A stretch of DNA of 64,000 nt from Streptosporangium saharense (GTDB lineage Bacteria; Actinomycetota; Actinomycetes; Streptosporangiales; Streptosporangiaceae): assembly GCF_014203715.1 (NCBI RefSeq), contig NZ_JACHJP010000002.1, forward strand, positions 1,364,001 to 1,428,000. Direction: 5' to 3'. Under the pieces are notes generated by a model that searched no databases, was not told the DNA's origin, and was given only the letters and a program-made list of their open reading frames with translations. Shown here one piece after another: positions 14,977 through 23,343 of the stretch. Position 1 is the first letter of the stretch; every line of letters begins with the position of its first letter. The translations under genes were made by a program, and so were the position numbers.

Positions 14977-16791
14977 GTGCGTGAGTACAGCGTCCCCGTT
15001 CTCGTGGATGTCCCCGCCTCCGCCAGCCTGACCGACACGGTCTTCCTGCGTGGCGAGCGGGAGCCGGGCCGGGTCTCGCTGCGCCGCAAGTCAGGCGACG
15101 ACTGGGTCGCCGTGACCGCTGGCGAGTTCCGCGACCAGGTCGTCGCGGTGGCCAAGGGGCTGATCGCCGCGGGGGTCGAGCCCGGTGACCGGGTGGCCCT
15201 GATGTCGCGGACCCGCTACGAGTGGACCGTGATCGACTACGCGATCTGGGCGGCGGGGGCCGTCGGCGTGCCGATCTACGAGAGCTCCTCGGCCGACCAG
15301 GTCGGGTGGATCCTCTCCGACAGCGGCGCTCGGGCGGTCTTCGTCGAGCTGGACGCGCACGAGGAGACGGTGCGCGAGGCCCGCGAGAACACGGCCGTGC
15401 CGGGGCTCGACCACGTGTGGAACATCGAGGCCGGCGCCCTGGACAAGCTGACCGAGACCGGCGCCGGGATCGACGACGAGACCGTCGAGGAGCGCAGGAG
15501 CGGGCGCGGCGGGAGCGACCTGGCCACCATCGTCTACACCTCGGGCACGACGGGCCGTCCGAAGGGCTGCTCGCTGACCCACGACAACCTGCTGTTCACC
15601 GCCAGGAACGTCGCGGCGGGCCCGCTGGAGCCGCTGTTCACCTCCGACAGCGCGGCGCTGCTCTTCCTGCCGCTCGCGCACGTCTTCGCCCGAATGATCC
15701 AGCTCGTGCTGCTGGAGACCGGCACGGTCCTGGCGCACACCCCCAACATGAAGAACGTCGCCCCCGACCTGCAGAGCTTCAGGCCGACGTTCCTGCTCGG
15801 CGTACCCAGGGTGTTCGAGAAGGTCTACAACGCCGCCGAGCTGAAGGCCACCGTCGAGGGCAAGGGAAAGATCTTCCACGCCGCCGCCGCGACGGCCATC
15901 GCCTGGAGCCGCGCCGAGTCGGCGGGCGGTGCCGGGCTCGGGCTCAAGCTCAGGCGCGCCCTGTTCGACAAGCTGGTGTACGGCAAGCTGCGCGCGGCGA
16001 CCGGGGGCAGGCTCTCGGCGGCCGTCTCCGGCGGTTCGGCGCTGGGTGAGCGCCTGTCGCACTTCTTCAGGGGCGTCGGCATCGAGGTCTACGAGGGCTG
16101 GGGCCTGACCGAGACCTCCGCGCCCTCCTCGGTCAACCAGCCGGGCGCCAACAAGATCGGCACGGTCGGCAAGCCGTTCCCCGGCGTCACGATCGGCATC
16201 GCCGACGACGGCGAGATCCTGGTCAAAGGCCGCCACGTCTTCACCGGCTACTGGAACGACGAGAAGGCGACCGCGGAGGTCCTCGACACCGACGGCTGGT
16301 TCCACACCGGCGACGTCGGCGAGCTCGACCGGGACGGCTACCTGCGCATCACCGGGCGCAAGAAGGAGATCATCGTCACCGCGGCGGGCAAGAACGTCTC
16401 CCCGGGGCCGATGGAGGACCGCATCCGCGCCCACCCCCTGGTCAGCCAGGCCATGGTGGTCGGCGACGGCAGGCCGTTCGTCGCGGCGCTGGTGACCCTC
16501 GACCCCGAGGCGCTGGAGCGGTGGCAGAAGACCAACGGAAAGGCCGGGGCGAGCGTCGCCGACCTCAGCCGGGACCCGGCGATCCAGGCCGAGGTGCAGA
16601 AGGCCGTGAACGACGCCAACAGGACGGTCTCCAAGGCCGAGCAGATCAAGAAGTTCACCGTGCTCGACATCGACCTCACCGAGGAGAGCGGGCACATCAC
16701 CCCCTCGCTGAAGGTCAAGCGCGCCCTGGTCGCCCGTGACTTCGCCGACCAGATCGAGGCCCTGTACGGCAACGCCGCGCACACCCCCTGA
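14977..16791 (+). CDS. Long-chain fatty acid-CoA ligase (FadD15-like)
   Basis: The 604-residue AMP-forming synthetase has the phosphate-binding loop Y187-T-S-G-T-T-G-R-P-K-G, the adenine motif YEGWGLTETSA, the hinge region HTGDVGELDRDGYLRITGRKKE and a C-terminal Lys domain. Length and motifs match the FadD15 group of long-chain acyl-CoA synthetases, which activate free fatty acids for lipid synthesis or degradation. The open frame extends further upstream, but GTG at 14977 has GGAG 6 nt before it and leaves a normal N-terminus. A strong terminator follows. The mycobacterial counterpart (fadD15, Rv2187) has the same neighbours. Confidence 0.88.
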   Translation: MREYSVPVLVDVPASASLTDTVFLRGEREPGRVSLRRKSGDDWVAVTAGEFRDQVVAVAKGLIAAGVEPGDRVALMSRTRYEWTVIDYAIWAAGAVGVPIYESSSADQVGWILSDSGARAVFVELDAHEETVREARENTAVPGLDHVWNIEAGALDKLTETGAGIDDETVEERRSGRGGSDLATIVYTSGTTGRPKGCSLTHDNLLFTARNVAAGPLEPLFTSDSAALLFLPLAHVFARMIQLVLLETGTVLAHTPNMKNVAPDLQSFRPTFLLGVPRVFEKVYNAAELKATVEGKGKIFHAAAATAIAWSRAESAGGAGLGLKLRRALFDKLVYGKLRAATGGRLSAAVSGGSALGERLSHFFRGVGIEVYEGWGLTETSAPSSVNQPGANKIGTVGKPFPGVTIGIADDGEILVKGRHVFTGYWNDEKATAEVLDTDGWFHTGDVGELDRDGYLRITGRKKEIIVTAAGKNVSPGPMEDRIRAHPLVSQAMVVGDGRPFVAALVTLDPEALERWQKTNGKAGASVADLSRDPAIQAEVQKAVNDANRTVSKAEQIKKFTVLDIDLTEESGHITPSLKVKRALVARDFADQIEALYGNAAHTP

Positions 16792-16805
16792 CCGTGCCGT
16801 CCCCG

Positions 16806-16832
16806 CCGCGGCGACCGTCCGGGTCGCCGCGG
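16806..16832 (+). terminator. Hairpin terminator after acyl-CoA synthetase
   Basis: A perfect 11-bp stem (CCGCGGCGACC / GGTCGCCGCGG) has a 5-nt loop and lies 15 nt after the stop. Confidence 0.75.
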
Positions 16833-16914
16833 CTTTCGTGTTTCCGCACTCTTGGTGTCGCGGATGCGACGATGCCACGGCGGGCGGTCACGCGTCTGCC
16901 ATGGAACCCGGCTC

Positions 16915-16942
16915 TTGTGCCTGGAATATGCGAAGGTATGGT
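16915..16942 (+). promoter_or_regulatory. Promoter of the mod regulator gene
   Basis: TTGTGC (16915-16920) and TATGGT (16937-16942) are separated by 16 nt. The -10 box ends 8 nt before the GTG at 16951, so initiation at or beside the start codon is likely. Confidence 0.6.
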
Positions 16943-16950
16943 GATTGTTC

Positions 16951-17361
16951 GTGACGACGTTTCGGATCAGCGAAGCCGCCACGCTGCTCGGGGTCAGCCC
17001 CGACACCGTCCGCAGGTGGGTCGACGCGGGCAGGCTCATCGCCCGCCGCGACGACAACGGCCACCGGACGGTTGAAGGGGCCGACCTGGCGGCCTTCGCC
17101 CGCTCGCAGATCGAGACGGGCGGCGGCACGGGGCACTCCTCGGCGCGTAACCGCCTGCGCGGGATCGTGACCGAGGTGATCAAGGACTCGGTGATGGCCC
17201 AGGTGGAGATCGCAGCGGGGCCGTACCGGGTGGTTTCGCTGATGAGCCGCCAGGCCGCCGACGAGCTGGGCCTGGAGGCGGGGGTGGTGGCGGTCGCCGT
17301 GATCAAGTCCACCAACGTCGTCGTGGAGATCGCCGACCCCGCTCGCGCGGTGAGTCAGTAA
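16951..17361 (+). CDS. HTH-TOBE molybdate-responsive regulator
   Basis: The 136-residue protein fuses a MerR/excisionase-type helix-turn-helix (FRISEAATLLGVSPDTVRRWVDAGRL, residues 4-29) to a single TOBE/Mop-like domain (RNRLRGIVTEVIKDSVMAQVEIAAG onwards, about 66-130). TOBE domains bind molybdate or tungstate, so this is a minimal ModE-like sensor. It lies 10 nt upstream of modA in the same operon and probably regulates transport genes or stores oxyanion. GTG at 16951 is chosen; a TTG two codons earlier is possible. DNA target not identified. Confidence 0.82.
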   Translation: MTTFRISEAATLLGVSPDTVRRWVDAGRLIARRDDNGHRTVEGADLAAFARSQIETGGGTGHSSARNRLRGIVTEVIKDSVMAQVEIAAGPYRVVSLMSRQAADELGLEAGVVAVAVIKSTNVVVEIADPARAVSQ

Positions 17362-17371
17362 GGAGTCCTCG

Positions 17372-18196
17372 TTGCCCAAGCGGTTGCCCAGACGACTGTT
17401 CACCCGCCTTTCCCGGCTGACCGTGGTCCCGCTCGTGCTCGCGGCGACCCTGTCCGGCTGCGGCTCCGGCGCCCAGGACGCCTCCCCCAGCGGGACGTCC
17501 TCGGACCCCTCCGCGGGCGGTGGGGCGACGACGCTGACCGTGTTCGCCGCGGCGTCGCTGACCGGCACGTTCACCGAGCTGGGCAAGACCTTCGAGGCCG
17601 CGAACCCGGGCACCACGGTGCGGTTCAACTTCGGTTCGAGCGCCACGCTGGCCCAGCAGATCGTCCAGGGCGCCCCCGCCGACGTCTTCGCCGCGGCCAG
17701 TCCCGCCACGATGAAGACCGTCACCGACGCCTCCCTGGCCGCGGCCCCGACCACGTTCGCGCGCAACACGCTGCAGATCGCCGTGCCCGCGGACAACCCT
17801 GCCAAGGTTGACGACCTCGCGGACCTCGCCAACCCCAAGATCAAGGTCGCCCTGTGCGCCGCCCAGGTGCCGTGCGGCGCCGCGGCCGTCAAGGCGCTCG
17901 ACGCCGCGGGCCTGAAGGTCACCCCGGTCACCCTGGAGCAGGACGTCAAGGCGACCCTGACGAAGGTCGAGCTCGGCGAGGTGGACGCCGCCCTGGTCTA
18001 CAGGACCGACGTGATCGCCTCCGGGGGCAAGGTCAAGGGCATCGACTTCCCCGAGGCGGGCAAGGCGATCAACGACTACCCCGTCGCGACGCTGACCAAG
18101 GCGCCCGCCCCCGACCTCGCCAGGAAGTTCGTCGACCTGGTGCTGTCGCCCCGGGGCAGGGACGTGCTGACCAAGGCGGGCTTCGACGCCCCCTGA
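17372..18196 (+). CDS. modA: Molybdate ABC transporter substrate-binding lipoprotein
   Basis: The 274-residue protein has a lipoprotein signal peptide with lipobox LSGC, so C30 is the expected lipidated residue, followed by a Ser/Gly-rich linker. The mature domain has the ModA signature TVFAAASLTGTFTELG and later NFGSSATLAQQI and APADVFAAASPATM, residues that hold the oxyanion by hydrogen bonds. It captures molybdate outside the membrane and delivers it to ModB. The start is TTG at 17372 with AAGGAG 5 nt upstream. It belongs to the regulator-modA-modB-modC operon. Confidence 0.93.
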   Translation: MPKRLPRRLFTRLSRLTVVPLVLAATLSGCGSGAQDASPSGTSSDPSAGGGATTLTVFAAASLTGTFTELGKTFEAANPGTTVRFNFGSSATLAQQIVQGAPADVFAAASPATMKTVTDASLAAAPTTFARNTLQIAVPADNPAKVDDLADLANPKIKVALCAAQVPCGAAAVKALDAAGLKVTPVTLEQDVKATLTKVELGEVDAALVYRTDVIASGGKVKGIDFPEAGKAINDYPVATLTKAPAPDLARKFVDLVLSPRGRDVLTKAGFDAP

Positions 18197-18200
18197 TCCC

Positions 18201-19013
18201 GTGATCCGCTCCCGGCGACGGCCACACAGGAGCCAGGGCCGCCCGCCCTGGCTCCTGCTGCTGCCCGCCACGCTGGGAATCGCCTTCCTGGTCCTGCCGC
18301 TGGCCGGGCTGCTGGTGCGCGCGCCCTGGCCGACCATGGCCGAGCGGCTGGCCGAGCCCCAGGTGCTGCAGGCGCTGCGCCTGTCCCTGGTGACCGCGAC
18401 CCTGGCCACGCTCGCCTGCCTGCTGCTCGGCGTGCCGCTGGCCTGGCTGCTCGCCCGCGTCACCTTCCCCGGGCGGCGCCTGCTGCGCGCCCTGATCACC
18501 GTCCCCCTGGTGCTGCCGCCCGTGGTCGGCGGGGTCGCGCTGCTGCTGGTGCTGGGACGGCGCGGCCTCATCGGTCAGTGGCTCGACGAGACGCTCGGCG
18601 TCACCCTGCCCTTCACCACCGCCGGGGTCGTGGTCGCCGAGGCGTTCGTGGCAATGCCGTTCCTGGTCATCAGTGTCGAGGGGGCGCTGCGCGCCGCCGA
18701 CACCCGCCTTGAGGAGGCCGCCGCCACACTCGGCGCCTCCCGCATGACCGTCTTCCGCAGGGTGACGCTGCCGCTGGTCGCCCCGGGCGTGCTGGCGGGA
18801 GCCGTACTGTGCTGGGCCCGCGCGCTCGGCGAGTTCGGAGCGACGATCACCTTCGCCGGGAACTTCCCCGGGCAGACCCAGACCATGCCGCTGGCGGTCT
18901 ACCTGGCGCTGGAGACCGAACCCGAGGCGGCCGTCGTGCTCAGCCTCGTCCTGCTGGCCGTCTCCGTGGCCATCCTGGCGAGCCTGCGCGACCGGTGGAC
19001 GGGCACGGCGTGA
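18201..19013 (+). CDS. modB: Molybdate ABC transporter permease
   Basis: The 270-residue inner-membrane protein has about five or six transmembrane helices and the EAA loop EEAAATLGASRMTVFRRVTLPL (about 173-194), which contacts the ATPase. A basic N-terminus (RSRRRPHRSQGR) precedes the first helix. GTG at 18201 follows the modA stop by 4 nt. Its own stop overlaps the modC start as GTGA, so both are translationally coupled. The size and motif pattern are those of ModB/CysT-type permeases; the molybdate assignment comes from its neighbours. Confidence 0.92.
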   Translation: MIRSRRRPHRSQGRPPWLLLLPATLGIAFLVLPLAGLLVRAPWPTMAERLAEPQVLQALRLSLVTATLATLACLLLGVPLAWLLARVTFPGRRLLRALITVPLVLPPVVGGVALLLVLGRRGLIGQWLDETLGVTLPFTTAGVVVAEAFVAMPFLVISVEGALRAADTRLEEAAATLGASRMTVFRRVTLPLVAPGVLAGAVLCWARALGEFGATITFAGNFPGQTQTMPLAVYLALETEPEAAVVLSLVLLAVSVAILASLRDRWTGTA

Positions 19014-20074
19014 GCGCGCGTGAGCGGTGGCCGGACGGCCCCATGACCCTGCGGGCCCGCGTCGTCGTCACCAGGCCCTCCTTCCACCTCGACCTCGACC
19101 TCACCGTCGCCCCCGGCGAGGTCGTCGCGCTGCTCGGCCCCAACGGCGCGGGCAAGACGACCGCGCTGCGGGCGCTGGCCGGGCTGACCCCCGTGGACGA
19201 CGGCCACATCACCCTGGACGGGCGGCCCCTGCACACGCTGGCGGCCGAGGACCGCCCGGTCGGCATGGTCTTCCAGGACTACCTGCTCTTCCCCCACCTG
19301 TCGGCGCTGGAGAACGTCGCCTTCGGGCCGCGCTGCCGGGGGGTGGGCAGGGCGCGGGCGCGCCGTACGGCACTGGAGTGGTTGCGGCGGGTCGGGCTTG
19401 AGGAGTACGCGGCGGTCAGGCCGGGACGGCTCTCCGGCGGGCAGGCCCAGCGGGTGGCGCTGGCCCGCGCCCTGGCCGCCGAGCCGCGCCTGCTGCTGCT
19501 GGACGAGCCGCTGGCCGCCCTCGACGCCCACACCCGGCTGGAGATCCGCTCCCGGCTCCGCCGTCACCTGGCCGACTTCGACGGCGCTACCGTCCTGGTC
19601 ACCCACGACCCGCTGGACGCCATGGTCCTGGCCGACCGGCTTGTCGTCGTCGAGAACGGCACGGTCGTGCAGGAGGGCGCCCCGGCCGAGGTCGCCCGCC
19701 GTCCGCGCACCGACTACGTCGCCCGCCTGGTCGGCCTCAACCTCCACCGGGGTGCCGGGGCCGGGTCTCAGGTCGCCGTCGGCGAGGTGAGCTTCAGCGT
19801 GGCCGATCCCGTCGAGGGCCCGGCGTTCGTGGCGTTCTCCCCCTCGGCGGTCGCCCTGTACCGCACCCGCCCCGACGGGAGCCCGCGCAACCTGTGGCAG
19901 GCCGTGATCGAGGGCATGGAACGCCACGGCGACAACGTCCGCGTCCACCTCGAAGGGCCGCTGCCCGTCGCCGCCGACGTCACCCCCGCCGCGGTCGCCG
20001 AACTCGGCCTGACCCCCGGCCAGCCGATCTGGGTCTCGGTCAAGGCGACGGAGACCCACGCCTACCCGGCCTGA
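19010..20074 (+). CDS. modC: Molybdate ABC transporter ATP-binding protein
   Basis: The 354-residue protein has Walker A G43-P-N-G-A-G-K-T-T, the Q-loop VFQDYLLFP (87-95), the signature LSGGQAQR (141-148), Walker B LLLLDEP (161-167) and the switch His in VTHD. The last ~65 residues form a TOBE/Mop domain that binds molybdate and gives feedback inhibition in this family. The GTG start at 19010 overlaps the modB stop; a longer upstream open frame lies within modB and is not used. It powers uptake. The gene ends 6 nt from the convergent pimB stop, without a hairpin. Confidence 0.93.
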   Translation: MSARERWPDGPMTLRARVVVTRPSFHLDLDLTVAPGEVVALLGPNGAGKTTALRALAGLTPVDDGHITLDGRPLHTLAAEDRPVGMVFQDYLLFPHLSALENVAFGPRCRGVGRARARRTALEWLRRVGLEEYAAVRPGRLSGGQAQRVALARALAAEPRLLLLDEPLAALDAHTRLEIRSRLRRHLADFDGATVLVTHDPLDAMVLADRLVVVENGTVVQEGAPAEVARRPRTDYVARLVGLNLHRGAGAGSQVAVGEVSFSVADPVEGPAFVAFSPSAVALYRTRPDGSPRNLWQAVIEGMERHGDNVRVHLEGPLPVAADVTPAAVAELGLTPGQPIWVSVKATETHAYPA

Positions 20075-20080
20075 GCACCG

Positions 20081-21199
20081 TCACGGTTCGGCGTCGAGCA
20101 GGCGGGCGAAGCGGCCGGTGACGTGGCTCCAGTCCCACTCCCGCTCGGCCCAGGCCCGCCCACGCTCCCCCATCTCCCCGGCCCGCTCCGGATCCTCAAG
20201 CAGCCGCACCAGGGCCCCGGCGACCTCCTCGGGGCGGGTACCGTCGACGACCAGGCCCGTCTCGCCGTCGAGCACCGCGTCGGGGGCGCCGCCCGAGGAA
20301 CCCGCGACCACGGGCAGCCCGGTGGCCGAGGCCTCCAGATAGACGATGCCGAGCCCCTCCACGTCAAGCCCTCCCAGTCTCGTACGGCACGGCATCGCGA
20401 AGACGTCTCCCGCGTCGAGATAGGCGGGCAGCGAGGCCCACGGCACCGGCCCCGTGAGCCTGACCGAGCCGCCGAAGGGCCTGGCCAGGCGTTCGAGGGT
20501 GCCCCGGTAGGGGCCGCCGCCGACGATCAGCAGGACGGCCCCGGGGACCACGCCGAGCACCCTGGGCCAGGCCCGCAGCAGGACGTCCTGTCCCTTGCGC
20601 GGCACCAGCCTGGACAGGCAGACCACGACGGGACGCCCCTGGAGGCCGAGTTCGGCGCGGACCTCCTCTCCCCCGGCGCCGGGGCGGAACAGGGAGGTGT
20701 CCACGCCGGGTGCGAGCCGTACCAGACGGTCGGGGGGGATCACCCGGGCCAGGCGGCGCCGGGTGTACTCGCCCAGGTAGGTGACCGCGTCGGCGTGCGC
20801 GCCGATCCTGGCCAGCAGCCCCCTGGCGAGCGGGACCCCGGCCCAGGCGGCCTCGTGGCCGTGGGTGAGCATGACGATCCGCCGCGCCCCGGCCGCGCGC
20901 ATCCTGGGCGCGAGCAGGCCGAGCGGCGCCGCCGCCCCGAAGACCACGGTCTCGCACTTGAACTCGGCGACCAGCCGCGCGGCCCTGCGGCCGACCGCCC
21001 GGGTGGGCAGCATCAGGGAGGTGGGGTGGCGCACGACGGGGTACGGCTGCCGCGCGTCGAAGGCCGCCGAGCCCGGCCAGCGGGGGGCGTAGACCACCAC
21101 GCTCTCCGGGGGGCGCCCGGCGGCCAGGCCGTGCACGAACGACTGGATGCCGCCCGCCCTGGGCGGGAAGTCGTTGGTGACGATCAGCGTGCGGGTCAC
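20081..21199 (-). CDS. pimB: GT-B mannosyltransferase, phosphatidylinositol mannoside synthesis
   Basis: The 372-residue glycosyltransferase family 4 protein starts with TLIVTNDFPPRAGGIQSFVHGLA, the acceptor-side Gly-rich loop typical of PimB'. It has VCLSRLVPRKGQDVLLRAWP for nucleotide binding and the E-x7-E motif in VEGLGIVYLEASATGLPVVAG. PimB' adds mannose from GDP-mannose to phosphatidylinositol monomannoside at the inner leaflet. The order fadD15-pimB'-NlpC/P60 gene is also that of M. tuberculosis. The GTG start at 21199 overlaps the M48 protease stop (GTGA), so it is coupled. Exact acceptor not provable from sequence. Confidence 0.83.
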   Translation of the reverse strand: MTRTLIVTNDFPPRAGGIQSFVHGLAAGRPPESVVVYAPRWPGSAAFDARQPYPVVRHPTSLMLPTRAVGRRAARLVAEFKCETVVFGAAAPLGLLAPRMRAAGARRIVMLTHGHEAAWAGVPLARGLLARIGAHADAVTYLGEYTRRRLARVIPPDRLVRLAPGVDTSLFRPGAGGEEVRAELGLQGRPVVVCLSRLVPRKGQDVLLRAWPRVLGVVPGAVLLIVGGGPYRGTLERLARPFGGSVRLTGPVPWASLPAYLDAGDVFAMPCRTRLGGLDVEGLGIVYLEASATGLPVVAGSSGGAPDAVLDGETGLVVDGTRPEEVAGALVRLLEDPERAGEMGERGRAWAEREWDWSHVTGRFARLLDAEP

Positions 21200-22473
21200 G
21201 GTTCCCCGGCGCCGTTCAGCAGGGCCCAGGAGCGGGCCATGGCGATGCGCTGCGGTGTCGTGGGATGAGACGCATAAAGCAGATATTCGATGATATTTGG
21301 GGACAAATCAGAGATGTTGGTGACGGCGAGCCGCTTCTGCATGGCGACGAACGTCGCGGGCTGCCTTGTCAGGTCCAGCGCGTGCGCGTCGGCACGGGCC
21401 TCGATGTGCCTGCTGACCACGTTCTGCGCAGGGCCCGACAGCACGGTCGCCAGGCTCAGCAGCCCCATCAGCAGCCCGACCGCCCGGGGATCGGCCGCCG
21501 AGGAGACGCCGGTGCGGCGCCGTACCGGACCGGCTGAGGTGATCAGGTAGAGCAGGCAGGCCCCGCAGGCGGCGCCGAGCGCTCCGACGAGCGTGCCGTA
21601 CAGCACGTCGCCCGCCTTGGCGTGGCCCAGCTCGTGCGCGACGACCAGCTCGACCTCGTCGGCGGGAGCGCGCAGCAGCGTGTCGTAGACCACGATCCTG
21701 CGGGTCGCGCCGAACCCCGAGACGTAGGCGTTGAGCGCGGTCGTGCGCCGGGAGGCGTCGGCCACGAGCACGTCCTCGACCGGGACGCCGTCCTTGGCCG
21801 CCATGGCGAGCAGGTCGGAGCGCAGCGCCCCCGCAGGCATGGGCTTGAAGTCGTTGAACAGGGGCTCGATCACCACCGGGTAGGCGAAGGAAGCCAGCAC
21901 CGTCAGCGCGAACGCCCCGACCGCCGCGGGCAGCCACCAGCGCCGGTAACGACGGGCAAGCGCGATCACGGCGACCACCATGATGGCCGTCAGCACGGCG
22001 CCGATCGCGGTGTTCTTGATCCGGTCGGCCGACCACGACCCCCAGGTCTGGGTGGACAGGCCGTACTCGCGCAGGTAGGTCTCCGACCACATGCCCAGCG
22101 GCCAGCGCAGGGCCGCCACGACCGCCGAGATCGCCAGCACCCCGAGCAGCGCCCGCAGCCACCACGGCCCCCGCAGGCGGCCGAGCAGCCGCGCGCCGAG
22201 CGGGGTCGCGACCAGCACCCCGGCCACGACCAGCGTCAGCCCCAGCGACAGGTAGGACGGCAGGCTCACCGCCGCGTCGAACGCCTCGGCCCTGGCGATC
22301 TGCTCCGGGCTGAAGTCACGGGCCGGATCCGGCGCGACGTACGGCGCCGCCTCGGGCAGCGCCCGCCACGGCGTGGTGAACGCGACGACGGCCAGTGTGA
22401 CCGCCCCGAGGACGGCCAGGGCGATCCCCGCCCCCCGCTCCCGTTTGGGCGTCTCCCGCGCACTCCGCGTCAT
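21196..22473 (-). CDS. M48-family membrane metalloprotease (Ste24-like)
   Basis: The 425-residue protein has several transmembrane helices (about 18-34, 70-90, 108-124, 158-172, 183-205). The zinc motif is H280-E-L-G-H284, with a third ligand in SRHIEARADAHAL. Length and topology resemble Ste24/CAAX-prenyl-type endopeptidases rather than HtpX. ATG at 22473 overlaps the stop of the upstream secreted protease (ATGA). A longer frame from 22503 lies inside that gene and has no site of its own. It sits in a coupled trio with pimB, hinting at envelope maintenance. Substrate unknown. Confidence 0.87.
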   Translation of the reverse strand: MTRSARETPKRERGAGIALAVLGAVTLAVVAFTTPWRALPEAAPYVAPDPARDFSPEQIARAEAFDAAVSLPSYLSLGLTLVVAGVLVATPLGARLLGRLRGPWWLRALLGVLAISAVVAALRWPLGMWSETYLREYGLSTQTWGSWSADRIKNTAIGAVLTAIMVVAVIALARRYRRWWLPAAVGAFALTVLASFAYPVVIEPLFNDFKPMPAGALRSDLLAMAAKDGVPVEDVLVADASRRTTALNAYVSGFGATRRIVVYDTLLRAPADEVELVVAHELGHAKAGDVLYGTLVGALGAACGACLLYLITSAGPVRRRTGVSSAADPRAVGLLMGLLSLATVLSGPAQNVVSRHIEARADAHALDLTRQPATFVAMQKRLAVTNISDLSPNIIEYLLYASHPTTPQRIAMARSWALLNGAGEP

Positions 22474-23252
22474 CCGAGTTCCCTCCGGAGATGGTCGCGC
22501 CACGCGGCGGTGAACTCCGCTCGCGACAGGCCCAGCGTGCTGTCCACATCGCTACCGTAAAGCCTCACCAGTCCCTTCTCGCCGAAGCGCTCCGCGACGT
22601 ACCGGCACGCGAGCCAGGCCTCCTCGTAGGCCTGCGCGAGTCTGGGTGAGCCGGGGGCGAAGTCGGCGAGGCCGGGCAGTTCCGTGGGCAGACGGCCGGC
22701 GCGCACCTCGGCGGCGAGTTCCGCGGCCACCGTCCGGGTGGGAATCCCCGCGTCCCGGTAGCCCACGTAGTCGGCGAACCCCTCGGAGAGCCACATCGGG
22801 ACCCGGCCGCCCCTGGTCGCCCCCGTCGCCAGATGGGTCAGCTCGTGGGTGATCACCACGTCCCTGCCGGTCCCGCTGAGCCTGGCGTATCCCGTGGGCA
22901 CCACGACCACCCGGTCCACGGTCGCCAGCGCGGCCAATCCGCCGGTCCGCCCCGCTCCCGCCAGGAGCGCGGCCTCCTCGTCGGTCGCGGGAACCACGAC
23001 CACCGCCCTGACGGGCCCCCAGACCTCGGCGATCGTACGGCAGGCGCGGTCGGCCCTGGCCGCGAGATCACGGAGTTCGGCGGGCGGGACGCGGTGTCCG
23101 ACGACGAGCGAGCGCTCTCCCCTGACCACCTCGGCGGCGCCCGGCCACAGGTCGCGGGCCGTCTCCGGCGTGGGCCTCGCCCCGCCGAGCCCGGCGCCCG
23201 CCAGCGCGAGCATCCCGGCGAGCACGGCGCGGCGCCCCTTCGGGACGGACAT
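22470..23252 (-). CDS. Secreted gluzincin-type metalloprotease
   Basis: The 260-residue protein begins with a basic stretch and a hydrophobic segment (about 8-24), consistent with a signal peptide or anchor. The peptidase-MA-like core has H136-E-L-T-H140, followed by W154-L-S-E157-G-F-A-D-Y, giving the third zinc ligand. Such proteins often act on the envelope. The stop overlaps the M48 gene start. TAGCAT ends 8 nt before the ATG, consistent with a leaderless message. No substrate can be named. It heads the three-gene unit ending in pimB. Confidence 0.78.
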   Translation of the reverse strand: MSVPKGRRAVLAGMLALAGAGLGGARPTPETARDLWPGAAEVVRGERSLVVGHRVPPAELRDLAARADRACRTIAEVWGPVRAVVVVPATDEEAALLAGAGRTGGLAALATVDRVVVVPTGYARLSGTGRDVVITHELTHLATGATRGGRVPMWLSEGFADYVGYRDAGIPTRTVAAELAAEVRAGRLPTELPGLADFAPGSPRLAQAYEEAWLACRYVAERFGEKGLVRLYGSDVDSTLGLSRAEFTAAWRDHLRRELG

Positions 23253-23260
23253 GTCAGCCG

Positions 23261-23266
23261 ATGCTA
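23261..23266 (-). promoter_or_regulatory. -10 box of the protease-M48-pimB operon
   Basis: TAGCAT on the minus strand ends 8 nt before the ATG at 23252; there is no ribosome-binding site. Confidence 0.45.
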
Positions 23267-23295
23267 GCCGACGTTCGGCGGTTTCCCGGGTACGC

Positions 23296-23335
23296 GACGG
23301 CCCCGCCCGTCCGGAGAAGGATGGGCGGGGCCGTC
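23296..23335 (-). terminator. Hairpin terminator after first NlpC/P60 gene
   Basis: A 13-bp perfect stem (GACGGCCCCGCCC / GGGCGGGGCCGTC), extendable by two pairs, lies 8 nt beyond the stop codon on the minus strand. Confidence 0.78.
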
Positions 23336-23343
23336 CGCCGCTG

